A stretch of 64,000 bases of DNA from Deltaproteobacteria bacterium. Lineage in GTDB: Bacteria > Desulfobacterota_D > UBA1144 > Nemesobacterales > UBA2774. The notes beneath the pieces were generated by a model. That model made no database searches. It had not been told where the DNA came from and worked only from the letters and a program-made list of their open reading frames with translations. Positions 56,245 to 64,000 of this stretch are shown here, in pieces (the stretch's first letter is position 1; every line of letters starts with the position of its first letter). A program made the translations under genes and the position numbers. The stretch is from contig JAJCZS010000007.1 in the NCBI GenBank assembly GCA_029262275.1, positions 184,785 through 248,784 on the forward strand. Reading direction: 5' to 3'.

Positions 56245-59200
56245 ATGCGCTCAAAAGTACTTAAACCCATAGGAATATTCCTTTTAATAGTAGCTCTCTT
56301 GATAGCGATTATGTTTTTCGTAGTCCAATCAAGCATTTTTAAGCAATTTCTCAGGATTACAACCAACGCCGTAGTCAGCTCTCTTACCAATCAGGGCTTT
56401 ATTATAGGCAGTATAGAGGGGGATTTTCTACGAGGGATAATACTTAGGGATGTTTCCTTTGAAATTGAAGGTGAGCCCTTTATTGAATCAGATGAAATAT
56501 TTATCGATTACTCCCTCCCACTTCTGCTTGATAGCTCTATGCTATTTAGCAAAGTGATACCACTTGAAGAAGTGTCTATAACGGGGCTTCAGATTAACCT
56601 TGTTCAAAATGAAGACCGAACCTGGAATTTTGAAAAACTAGGTGCTTGGGAAGAACCACAAGAAAAGAAGGACTCGCCAAATTGGAACATCTTTATTCAG
56701 AACGCAATATTGTCTCAGGCTAAAATCAGAATAGATGACCGTTATAAGAAAGAAGTAATCGACCTAAAATCAGACAAAATAGACCTTACTATCAAGATGT
56801 TTAAGATTGATGAGAGGGTCGATATACAACTTAGGAAAAGTAACCTCGGGATTGTTTTTCAAGATACCGAAGATGATATTTTGTATCTAGACGACATCGT
56901 AGGCAGGGCGACTTATAAAAAAGGAAAGAAAAATGGGAAAGATGAATTTAATCTGAAGGATTTAAAATTTGTCTCAGGTGGTACCGATTTTGTACTTAAA
57001 GGGATCGCTAACAACTTACAACATCCTGAATTTACTATTCGAGCATCTGCTGTGAATATTGGCAAGGACGCGGGTATAGGCAAGATAAATTTGGAGCTAG
57101 AAGCGCAGGGTGATTATGAAAACTACCGGTACTTAAGAGCAAATGGAGAGCTTAAGCTCGTAAACTCAAACCTTAGAGGGGAGAAGCTGCAAGGGGGCAT
57201 ACAAGCTCTTAGTATTGATGGTTCCAACTTAGTTTTAAAAGGTGGAAAGATTAGCACTGATTTTGGCGACATATCGTTCTTTGGTGATTTAGATCTTAAA
57301 GAGATGCTGGCTGAAGGTGAGAATAACAAACTTGACATTAATGCCTCTATTAATTCCTTAAACGCATCTAGAGTTTTCCAAATGCTTGAGAAAAATGAGG
57401 CACTCGAGGAAAACCAAGAATTAGAAGAGCAAGTAAACTCAATCCTTGATGCCAGTCTAAATGCGGCATTAAACATAAATGGAAATTGGAGTAAGGATGA
57501 GCCATTTAACGCCAAGTTCGATATTAATGATCTTAGCTTAACCGGAAGTGATGTCGGAGAACTTAGGGTAAGCGGACCAGTAAATCTCACGGGTTCTTCT
57601 GTTGATTATGATTTAGACACAAATTTTATAAAAACAGATCTAGCATTTCTACTAAAGGACGATAATTTCAAAAGCAGTCTTAATTCAAAACTTAAACTAA
57701 AAGGTTCAATCCCACTTGAAGAAGATTCCGAAGAAGGACTCAAAGGCTCCATTTCAGGTGAAATTCTTCCTTCGACCCTCTCCGGAGTAGATATAAATGA
57801 AGGCAAGGTTCAAGCTGATTACGACCAGAGTTTTCTAGATATTAAATCCCTCTTGATTGATTCAGACTCTCTTACAGTTAAAGCCTCTGGCAGCCTAAGC
57901 AAGGGCGGGATTAAGTATAGTGCGAATATAAAGGACCTAGGTGTATTATCTAACTTTATAAAGGATTTCGATTTACAAGGCGCACTTAAAATAAGCGGTA
58001 GTTTAAAGGGCGATTTCTCGAGACCTAGGTTGATCCTAAACGCAAACGGCTCAGATATTACAGATGAATTAGGAGGTTTTTCTCTAAATAGTGTCCAGTT
58101 ATCTGTAGATAGTTTTATCAGCTACGAGGATCCTAGACTCCATATCAAAGGGAACATAAATGGAGCCGATATAAACGGTCAGAGAATTAAAACCGTTAGT
58201 TTTAAAGCTGATAGCAGCGGGGAGTTGATAAACGGCAGCTTAAATGTTTTGGGGCTTTCAAATACGAGATATAAGGTGGAATTCAGATTAACCGAATTAA
58301 ATGAGAACGAGACTAAAATAGAGATAAGTAAAATCAATCTGAATTTCCAGAATGAAGTTTTAAAAAACAAAACCCCCGTTCTCATCTCAGTCTTAAAAGA
58401 TAGAATCAACATAAGCTCTTTCAATCTTTATCATAAAGACAACTATATTATTGGAGCCGCTGATATAGGGTTTGATTATGGGCTTAGTGGCTCTTTAGAG
58501 TTAAAACAACTAAACTTGAGGGATGTCTCAGAGTTATTCAATTTATATTCTCCGCTAAAAGGCACAGTAACCGGCCAGATAAAGCTTGATACTTCTCTTA
58601 AATACCCGGATATCGAAGCAAACATGAGGGCAGACAATCTGGAGTTTATGAGTTTTACAAGTGACGAAGTCTTATTAGATCTTCTGGTTTCAAAAAACGG
58701 GATAAATTTCAACTTCGATGTAAACGACAAATCTAAAAAAATTCTTACTGCATCTGGAAAAGCGAATATAGACCTTAGTTCTCCCGATCTTGGGGAAAGC
58801 TACCGGAAGTCTACTATTGATGTCAGCGTCCACTCTGACGGTGTTGATATCAGCCCTATTGCAGCGTTTAACCCTGAGCTGCAAAAAATAGACGGCAAAT
58901 TAAAGATTGATATGAGTGCTTTTGGAACAGGCGAGAATCCAAATGTATCGGGCAAGATCGAGGTCGATGATATTAAGCTCGATCTTTATTCGCTTCGTAA
59001 TGAAGTAAAGATAAACCATGCCGTAATTGACCTAGAAGGGATTTATGCCATCCTGCAGCCGGTAATTATTGATAGTGGTGAGGGAAGGGGAGTGTTTGAC
59101 GGGAAAATTGATCTGCGCGATCTCTCCTATACTGCTAAAGGTACTTTGGATGGGCTTTTGATGAAATCAAACCCTGATGATGTGACTGCAAACCTTGATG

Positions 59201-60156
59201 GAGAAATAGATGTAAAGGGGCAGGGGTTCAAGGCCTTAATATCGGGCAATATTACAGCAAATAATGTTAAGGCAATTGTTCCTGAGAAACCTACTAAATA
59301 TATTGAAAATATTCAATTTGTTGACGATCGTGGAATACAACTAGACGAATTCATTTATACTGGTCAGGCTCCGGAGGATTATTTCATCGAATACATAGCT
59401 ATGGATCTTGATGTAGATATTCCGACGAATTCCTGGGTCAAGGGGAGTGGTGCAAATATTGAGGTTGAGGGCAAGCTTAAGGTTAAGAAAAATTATGGTG
59501 AGATGTATGTAATAAGCGGAAATATAGATGTAGTCAGGGGTGAGTACCATTTTATGGGCAAGCTATTTAATATTGAAGATGGTACGGTTAGTTTTAGAGG
59601 AAAAGAAGTTGTAAACCCATTTTTGGATGTAAGAGCTCTTTATGAAGTATCAAGTGTAACCATATACATCAACTTTTCTGGTACTGCAGAGCAACCTAAA
59701 ATTCAGCTCTCAAGTGATCCCCCGCTTGAGGAGAACGAAATTGTGTCTTACTTAGTTTTTGGTACTTCCTCAGAAAATCTTTCCTCTGATGATAGGGTAG
59801 CTTTTCAAGAGAAAGCTGGTGAGGTGCTGGGTACTATGGCTGTTGGAGAATTAAGAGAAATGCTTGGAGAAGAATTTGCTCTGGACGTAATTACCATTAA
59901 GGGTGGGCAAACTGGATTTAGAGATACTCACGTTGAAGTAGGAAAGTATATTACGAAGGATTTATATGTTGGCTATGAGCGTTTTTCCTACGAGAGGTTC
60001 TACTACGAGCGCTACTTCTTTAGCCCTGGGCTTCCCTCATCAACAGTGACTGCAAACAGAGCGGTCATCGAGTATAGACTCTTTGATTTTCTTACAGTTG
60101 AAAGCGAGATAGGGGAAGAGTCAGGGGCCGATCTCTTTTTTAATTTTGATTACTGA
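56245..60156 (+). CDS. tamB: TamB-like translocation and assembly module protein
   Basis: A 1303-residue inner membrane-anchored protein with one N-terminal helix (about 10-32, IFLLIVALLIAIMFFVV) and a long stack of beta strands forming a hydrophobic groove. This family moves phospholipid, or helps outer membrane protein assembly, across the periplasm. The C-terminal TamB domain is clear: NPFLDVRALYEVSSVTIYINFSGTAEQPKIQLSSDPPLEENEIVSYLVFGTSSENL, then the final strands. The ATG at 56245 has AAGAGGA (56233-56239) 5 bp upstream; an in-frame GTG at 56221 is possible. A short Tyr-Glu-Arg repeat (YERFSYERFYYERY) lies about 45 residues before the C-terminus. No tamA or BamA gene is adjacent. A second, YdbH-like bridge protein is encoded at 24.8 kb. 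Confidence 0.92.
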   Translation: MRSKVLKPIGIFLLIVALLIAIMFFVVQSSIFKQFLRITTNAVVSSLTNQGFIIGSIEGDFLRGIILRDVSFEIEGEPFIESDEIFIDYSLPLLLDSSMLFSKVIPLEEVSITGLQINLVQNEDRTWNFEKLGAWEEPQEKKDSPNWNIFIQNAILSQAKIRIDDRYKKEVIDLKSDKIDLTIKMFKIDERVDIQLRKSNLGIVFQDTEDDILYLDDIVGRATYKKGKKNGKDEFNLKDLKFVSGGTDFVLKGIANNLQHPEFTIRASAVNIGKDAGIGKINLELEAQGDYENYRYLRANGELKLVNSNLRGEKLQGGIQALSIDGSNLVLKGGKISTDFGDISFFGDLDLKEMLAEGENNKLDINASINSLNASRVFQMLEKNEALEENQELEEQVNSILDASLNAALNINGNWSKDEPFNAKFDINDLSLTGSDVGELRVSGPVNLTGSSVDYDLDTNFIKTDLAFLLKDDNFKSSLNSKLKLKGSIPLEEDSEEGLKGSISGEILPSTLSGVDINEGKVQADYDQSFLDIKSLLIDSDSLTVKASGSLSKGGIKYSANIKDLGVLSNFIKDFDLQGALKISGSLKGDFSRPRLILNANGSDITDELGGFSLNSVQLSVDSFISYEDPRLHIKGNINGADINGQRIKTVSFKADSSGELINGSLNVLGLSNTRYKVEFRLTELNENETKIEISKINLNFQNEVLKNKTPVLISVLKDRINISSFNLYHKDNYIIGAADIGFDYGLSGSLELKQLNLRDVSELFNLYSPLKGTVTGQIKLDTSLKYPDIEANMRADNLEFMSFTSDEVLLDLLVSKNGINFNFDVNDKSKKILTASGKANIDLSSPDLGESYRKSTIDVSVHSDGVDISPIAAFNPELQKIDGKLKIDMSAFGTGENPNVSGKIEVDDIKLDLYSLRNEVKINHAVIDLEGIYAILQPVIIDSGEGRGVFDGKIDLRDLSYTAKGTLDGLLMKSNPDDVTANLDGEIDVKGQGFKALISGNITANNVKAIVPEKPTKYIENIQFVDDRGIQLDEFIYTGQAPEDYFIEYIAMDLDVDIPTNSWVKGSGANIEVEGKLKVKKNYGEMYVISGNIDVVRGEYHFMGKLFNIEDGTVSFRGKEVVNPFLDVRALYEVSSVTIYINFSGTAEQPKIQLSSDPPLEENEIVSYLVFGTSSENLSSDDRVAFQEKAGEVLGTMAVGELREMLGEEFALDVITIKGGQTGFRDTHVEVGKYITKDLYVGYERFSYERFYYERYFFSPGLPSSTVTANRAVIEYRLFDFLTVESEIGEESGADLFFNFDY

Positions 60157-60171
60157 TTCCAAATAAATTTG

Positions 60172-61356
60172 CTACTTATTTAGAAACTTTCTAATCCCAC
60201 GTACAGCCTGCATGATACGCTTCTCATTTTCTACCAGAGCAAACCGTACTGAGCCCTCACCATAGTTTCCAAATCCAATACCTGGCGAGACTGCAACTTT
60301 GGCTTCTTCAATTAGCTTTTTTGAGAACTCAAGTGATCCCATGCTTTTGAACTCCTCAGGTATTTCTCCCCATACAAACATAGTCCCTTTGGGTTTGGGT
60401 ATATTCCATCCAGCCCTGCTGAGCCCCTCTACAAGCCTGTCTCTTCTTAGCTTATATAAGCTCCTGATTTCATCTACGCAGTCTTGAGGACCGTTTAGTG
60501 CCGCAATGCCAGCAACCTGAACAGGAGCAAATATTCCATAATCCATATAGCTCTTTATTCTTTTTAATGCTGATACTATCTTTGCGTTGCCAACCATAAA
60601 TCCTATTCGCCATCCCGGCATATTGTAGCTCTTAGAGAGAGAATAAAATTCGACCCCTACCTCTTTAGCCCCTGGGATTTGAAGAAAACTAGGAGCTTCG
60701 TATCCATCAAAACAAAGCTCTGCATAAGCAAGGTCGTGAACAACTATAAGCCCGGCTTCCTTAGCTAATTCATATATGTTTTTAAAGAAATCCAGATCAA
60801 CCGTTTCTGTAGTAGGGTTATTAGGGAAAGAAATCATAAGCACTTTAGGCTTTGGCCAAGCCTCTTCTACTGCTTTCCTTATTGATTCCAAGAGCTCTGA
60901 TCCACCAGAAAGTGGCACACTCTGTACGTCACCCCTGGAGATGATCACAGAATATATATGAATTGGGTATGCAGGGTTTGGCACTATCACCGTATCACCT
61001 GGTGAGAGTATGGATAACATAAGATGTGAGATGCCCTCTTTTGACCCTATGGTTACTACAGCCTCAGTTTCAGGATCAAGATCAACATCATATTTTCTCT
61101 TGTACCAGTCACAAACAGCCGCTCTTAATTTAGGAATCCCGGCAGAAGCAGAGTACCTATGTGCCCTAGGATCAGCAGCAGCCTCTATTAGTTTCTTTAC
61201 TATATGATCGGGAGTAGGCTGGTCAGGGTTTCCCATTCCCAGGTCGATAATATCCTCTCCTGCTGCGCGAGCTTTGGTTTTAAGCTCGTTCACTATGTTG
61301 AATACATATGGAGGCAGCCGTCTTATAAGTGAGAATTCTTCTGGTGATTGTGGCAT
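60172..61356 (-). CDS. alaC: AlaC-like pyridoxal-phosphate aminotransferase
   Basis: Fold-type I aminotransferase of 394 residues closely matching glutamate-pyruvate aminotransferase Ala[86 protein letters not shown] and [15 protein letters not shown] with the PLP lysine K242. R-motif residues in the C-terminus ([13 protein letters not shown]) bind the substrate carboxylate. It makes alanine from pyruvate with glutamate as donor. The nearby dapF-like gene raises an alternative of LL-diaminopimelate aminotransferase, but the sequence favours AlaC. It is convergent with tamB (15-bp gap). Confidence 0.9.
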   Translation of the reverse strand: MPQSPEEFSLIRRLPPYVFNIVNELKTKARAAGEDIIDLGMGNPDQPTPDHIVKKLIEAAADPRAHRYSASAGIPKLRAAVCDWYKRKYDVDLDPETEAVVTIGSKEGISHLMLSILSPGDTVIVPNPAYPIHIYSVIISRGDVQSVPLSGGSELLESIRKAVEEAWPKPKVLMISFPNNPTTETVDLDFFKNIYELAKEAGLIVVHDLAYAELCFDGYEAPSFLQIPGAKEVGVEFYSLSKSYNMPGWRIGFMVGNAKIVSALKRIKSYMDYGIFAPVQVAGIAALNGPQDCVDEIRSLYKLRRDRLVEGLSRAGWNIPKPKGTMFVWGEIPEEFKSMGSLEFSKKLIEEAKVAVSPGIGFGNYGEGSVRFALVENEKRIMQAVRGIRKFLNK

Positions 61357-61445
61357 TTAGTTTCCTTTTTGTTTAGGGATAATAATATTTAAATCCTTGA
61401 CAATCTCAAGGATAATAGGCCAAAATATTTCTTTGTATAAAAATT

Positions 61446-61844
61446 ATGGGGTCAATAAATATCAAATCTATTCTGTTAGTTCTAATTTTAAGTCTTTTCA
61501 TGCCGTTATCAAGCTTTTCGTCTGAGAATTATCCTCAGTACGGAAATGCTTCCTGGTACGGAGGGAAATTCCACGGTAGAACAACCGCAAGTGGAGAGCG
61601 CTTTAATAAGTATGAATTTACAGCTGCGCACAAAAAACTCCCATTTGGCACTATCCTTAGAGTTACTAACCTTAGAAACGGTAAAGATGTGTATGTTCGG
61701 ATAAATGACCGAGGACCTTTTATAAAAGGGCGCGTCCTTGATCTCTCTCTTGCTTCTGCAGAAGCACTACATTTTAATAGAAGAGGAGTTATCAGAGTAA
61801 AAATTGAGATTGTGTCTCTTCCTGTTGGTTCAACTTCAGGCTAA
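61446..61844 (+). CDS. RlpA-like lytic transglycosylase domain protein (short paralogue)
   Basis: Secreted 132-residue protein with a signal peptide ([18 protein letters not shown], cleavage near FSS) and one double-psi beta-barrel domain: [59 protein letters not shown]. The residues thought to be needed for cutting naked glycan strands, H62 and D88, are present. It has no SPOR domain and no lipobox, unlike the next gene. The two look like a tandem duplication (57 bp apart). Confidence 0.9.
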   Translation: MGSINIKSILLVLILSLFMPLSSFSSENYPQYGNASWYGGKFHGRTTASGERFNKYEFTAAHKKLPFGTILRVTNLRNGKDVYVRINDRGPFIKGRVLDLSLASAEALHFNRRGVIRVKIEIVSLPVGSTSG

Positions 61845-61901
61845 TCCTTTTAACTTGTGGTTCTTTGGAACATCAAGACACTGTGTTAAAATCCAAGAAA
61901 G

Positions 61902-62576
61902 ATGAAAGTCATAATACTCTTAATATTATTTATTCTTCCTATGGTTATTTCCTGTGGCAAAAAGGAAGTTGCTTCTTATCCTAGTCCTGAGCAAAAACCT
62001 CATCAGCCTGGATATACCATAGAGGGCTCCACTCAGATAGGGCTTGCCTCTTGGTATGGGATTGATGAGCACAACAACTATGCTGCAAGTGGGGAGCGAT
62101 TCAGTAAGCACGCATATACTGCAGCGCATAAAACTCTTCCTATGGGTACAGTGGTGAGGGTAACAAATTTAGAGAATGGAAGAGACGTAATCGTAAAGAT
62201 AAATGACAGGGGGCCTTTTGTGGGAGACCGCATAATTGATCTCTCCCATGCGCCTGCTCAGTCAATTGATATGATACAAAAAGGCGTGGTTAAGGTAAAA
62301 GTCGATGTGGTATCAACCCCATCTAGTAAGACTTCCAATCCATTTGAGCCTGAATATACTGTGCAGGTTGCCTCATATACCAATCAGTCTATTGCGAATA
62401 ACGCCAAAAGAAAATTAGACAATGACTTTAGCAACGTCAGAGTTGAATCTGTTAAGATTAAGGGAACTAACTACTATAGAGTCAGGGTAGGGCGTTACCC
62501 TAGTAAAAATGACGCCAGGAAAGCCGCATCTAAGCTCAGAAAAAGGGGCTACACGACAAGGGTCATTCTCGAATAG
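61902..62576 (+). CDS. rlpA: RlpA septal lytic transglycosylase lipoprotein
   Basis: Full-form RlpA: lipobox VISC with lipidation at C18, a short linker, the double-psi beta-barrel (LASWYGIDEHNNYAASGERFSKHAYTAAHKTLPMGT, KINDRGPFVGDRIIDLSHA) with catalytic H76 and D102, then a C-terminal SPOR domain (about 150-224, YTVQVASYTNQSIANNAKRKL...YYRVRVGRYPSKNDARKAASKLRKRGY) that targets denuded glycan at the septum. The outer membrane lipoprotein cleaves glycan strands without stem peptides. It is the second of two adjacent rlpA paralogues. dapF-like follows by 28 bp. Confidence 0.95.
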   Translation: MKVIILLILFILPMVISCGKKEVASYPSPEQKPHQPGYTIEGSTQIGLASWYGIDEHNNYAASGERFSKHAYTAAHKTLPMGTVVRVTNLENGRDVIVKINDRGPFVGDRIIDLSHAPAQSIDMIQKGVVKVKVDVVSTPSSKTSNPFEPEYTVQVASYTNQSIANNAKRKLDNDFSNVRVESVKIKGTNYYRVRVGRYPSKNDARKAASKLRKRGYTTRVILE

Positions 62577-62604
62577 AGAAATTACGTCTCAAGAGGAATT
62601 AATT

Positions 62605-63477
62605 ATGAATCAATTTGTTAAATCACACGGACTGGGCAACGATTATTTTGTTATGGATCAGTCTCAAATATCATTTGAACTGACCCCTGAGGTTATTGAG
62701 CTTCTTTGTCACAGAAACTACGGAGTGGGCTCAGATGGGATACTGCTTCTAGTTCCATCGGATAAAGCTGAATTTGGGCTAAGAATATTAAACCCAGATG
62801 GTAGTGAAGCTGAAAAAAGTGGAAACGGGCTCAGAATATTTGCAAAGTATCTTTTCGAACATGGCCATACGGATAAGGAAACCTTTAAGATTGACACCCT
62901 TGGAGGAATAGTTACTGCTGAGCTTGAAACAAGTGATGGTCTGGTTCCTTTTGTAACTGTTGAGATGGGGGACGCTATATTTCAGAGTAATCTAATCCCT
63001 GTCGCAGGTGAAGAGAGAGAAGTAGTTGGTGAGGAAATAAATGTTGATGGCGAGCCAATAAAAATTACTGCAGTGTCTGTAGGAAATCCCCACTGTGTGG
63101 TTTTTGTTGATGAACTAAATGAAGAATATGCAAGAATGCTTGGGCCTATGCTTGAGACGCATGAGCTTTTCCCTAATCGCATTAATGTTCAGTTTGCAAA
63201 ACCAATATCACGTAATAGGGTTGAGATCATGATCTGGGAGCGTGGTGCGGGATGGACACTTGCTTCAGGTAGCAGTTCTTGCGCTGTGGCTTCTGCATGT
63301 GTTAAAAATGGCTTTACCGATGGTGATGTGACGGTTTCCATGCCAGGAGGTGAGCTTGTAATAAATATTAGAGAGGATTGGTCTATTAAAATGAGAGGAG
63401 CTGTGGAAGAAGTAGCTGTTGGAAACCTAAGCCTAGACATACTTAAAAGAATAGATGTATTAAATGGCCAGTCTTAA
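62605..63477 (+). CDS. dapF: Diaminopimelate epimerase-like protein lacking both catalytic cysteines
   Basis: A 290-residue protein of the DapF/PhzF fold. The ATG at 62605 has AAGAGGAA (62591-62598) upstream; an upstream in-frame start at 62509 would overlap rlpA. Family motifs are complete except at the active site: KSHGLGNDYFVMDQ, HRNYGVGSDGILLL, NPDGSEAEKSGNGLRIFAKYL, AVSVGNPHCVVFVD, NRINVQFA and WERGAGWTLASGSSSCAVA. In DapF the two catalytic residues are Cys in MCGNG and in the ACGTG/ACGSG loop; here both are Ser (S72 and S221). Other Cys residues do not occupy these positions. It may be a different racemase or epimerase, or a Ser-based DapF. The symbol is by family resemblance only. An amidohydrolase gene follows after 2 bp. 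Confidence 0.75.
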   Translation: MNQFVKSHGLGNDYFVMDQSQISFELTPEVIELLCHRNYGVGSDGILLLVPSDKAEFGLRILNPDGSEAEKSGNGLRIFAKYLFEHGHTDKETFKIDTLGGIVTAELETSDGLVPFVTVEMGDAIFQSNLIPVAGEEREVVGEEINVDGEPIKITAVSVGNPHCVVFVDELNEEYARMLGPMLETHELFPNRINVQFAKPISRNRVEIMIWERGAGWTLASGSSSCAVASACVKNGFTDGDVTVSMPGGELVINIREDWSIKMRGAVEEVAVGNLSLDILKRIDVLNGQS

Positions 63478-63479
63478 CT

Positions 63480-64000
63480 ATGAAAAACTTATTACTATAT
63501 GCTGATACAATTCTGCCCATATCCTCTGAACCATTAAAAGATAGTGCCTTACTTATTAAAGACGGAACAATTCAAGATATAGGCCCATCCTCAAAGCTTA
63601 GAGAGAAGCATAAAGGTGCACAGGAGATAAACCTTGGGGACGGCGTATTGCTGCCAGGATTTATAAATGCACATACACACCTTGAGTTAGGCTGGATACA
63701 AAAAAGAATCGGCGGTTTCAAAGGTTTTACTCAGTGGCTGCAGCAAATAATTGGTGCAAAGAAAGAAGGGGTTTCTGATCTAGAAATAGAGGAATCTGTA
63801 TTAGATGGAATTAAAATGCAAATAGCCAGTGGTGTGACAACTGTAGGGGAAATTTCATCCTACGGTGGTTTGGATATACCTATCCTAAAAAAATCTGGTC
63901 TTAGAACAGTTCTCTTTAGAGAAGCAGTAGACAGCAAAGAGAGCACGATGGATTTTGATAACTTTGAGAAATTGAATTTGTATGAAGAGAGATTGTTTCC
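63480..64000 (+). CDS. Amidohydrolase, aminodeoxyfutalosine deaminase-like (cut by window end)
   Basis: Frame open from ATG 63480 to the window end, 173 residues visible. It opens with a small beta sandwich (LLLYADTILPIS, ALLIKDGTIQDIG) and then PGFINAHTHLELGW, where H65 and H67 form the metal-binding HxH motif. The short distance from that motif to GFKGFTQWLQQII and the GVTTVGEI strand resemble the MtaD/S-adenosylhomocysteine deaminase branch and, in particular, aminodeoxyfutalosine deaminases of the alternative menaquinone pathway. The C-terminal catalytic His and Asp are outside the window. It begins 2 bp after the dapF-like stop, so the two are likely cotranscribed. Confidence 0.8.
   Translation, partial: MKNLLLYADTILPISSEPLKDSALLIKDGTIQDIGPSSKLREKHKGAQEINLGDGVLLPGFINAHTHLELGWIQKRIGGFKGFTQWLQQIIGAKKEGVSDLEIEESVLDGIKMQIASGVTTVGEISSYGGLDIPILKKSGLRTVLFREAVDSKESTMDFDNFEKLNLYEERLF

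Noticed and set aside
57123-57590. 155-codon antisense frame inside tamB
   Set aside because: TamB is clearly coding on the plus strand across this region; the antisense frame has no start signal or motif.

Overview
The window looks like a chromosomal segment of a diderm (Gram-negative type) bacterium. It is AT-rich, roughly 40% GC by eye. It carries Tol proteins, a TamB-like and a YdbH-like envelope bridge protein, RlpA and SPOR proteins, many lipoproteins with clear lipoboxes, SecDF-YajC and complex I subunits. The mix of deltaproteobacteria-like families (DUF4416, AlaC-like aminotransferase, DUF1318 lipoprotein, DUF456) with an IPTL-CTERM protein suggests an uncultured deltaproteobacteria-like lineage such as Candidatus Dadabacteria. 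That placement is an inference and is not proven by the sequence. No phage, insertion sequence, CRISPR array, rRNA or tRNA was recognised. Coding density is high, and TTG and GTG starts with good ribosome binding sites occur (greA, secF, gyrB).

Layout. 1-4.7 kb: nadC (cut by the window edge), nadA, a convergent gamma-glutamyltranspeptidase, and rho. 5-9.4 kb: a secreted protein of unknown function, the yebC-ruvC-ruvA-ruvB operon, and a small secreted protein. 9.4-11 kb: a promoter region rich in dyads, an IPTL-CTERM surface-type protein and a strong terminator. 11.2-17.5 kb: tolQ-tolR-tolA/tonB-like genes without tolB or pal, then a histidine phosphatase, argS, a SPOR protein and a CDP-alcohol phosphatidyltransferase. 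17.6-24.8 kb: carB, greA, a lipoprotein, a TPR protein, birA and small secreted proteins. 24.8-29.3 kb: a YdbH-like AsmA-family giant followed by a lipoprotein that seems to unite YnbE-like and YdbL-like (DUF1318) parts, closed by a terminator. 29.5-33.4 kb: an outer membrane beta-barrel, a pentameric ligand-gated ion channel, a beta-helix-like lipoprotein and a six-helix potassium channel. 33.4-43 kb: a DedA/VTT protein, NAD-type isocitrate dehydrogenase, a minus-strand operon (hydantoinase B, MEMO-like protein, M19 dipeptidase), a sugar-nucleotide epimerase, sucD, yicC and DUF4416. 43-50.6 kb: a lipoprotein, dapB, tgt, yajC, secD, secF, DUF456, pheS and dcd. 50.7-56 kb: gyrB facing an isolated nuoG-nuoH pair. 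56.2-64 kb: tamB, an AlaC-like aminotransferase, two rlpA paralogues, a dapF-like gene lacking both catalytic cysteines, and the start of an amidohydrolase.

Together the genes serve envelope building and maintenance (Tol, TamB, YdbH, RlpA, SPOR, Sec), NAD and lysine/peptidoglycan precursor synthesis, DNA repair and core transcription/translation. The most unusual parts are the two-channel cluster, the YdbH/DUF1318 operon, the DapF-like protein with Ser at both catalytic Cys positions, the dyad-rich promoter of the IPTL-CTERM gene, and the MEMO protein with an extra N-terminal domain in a peptidase/hydantoinase operon.
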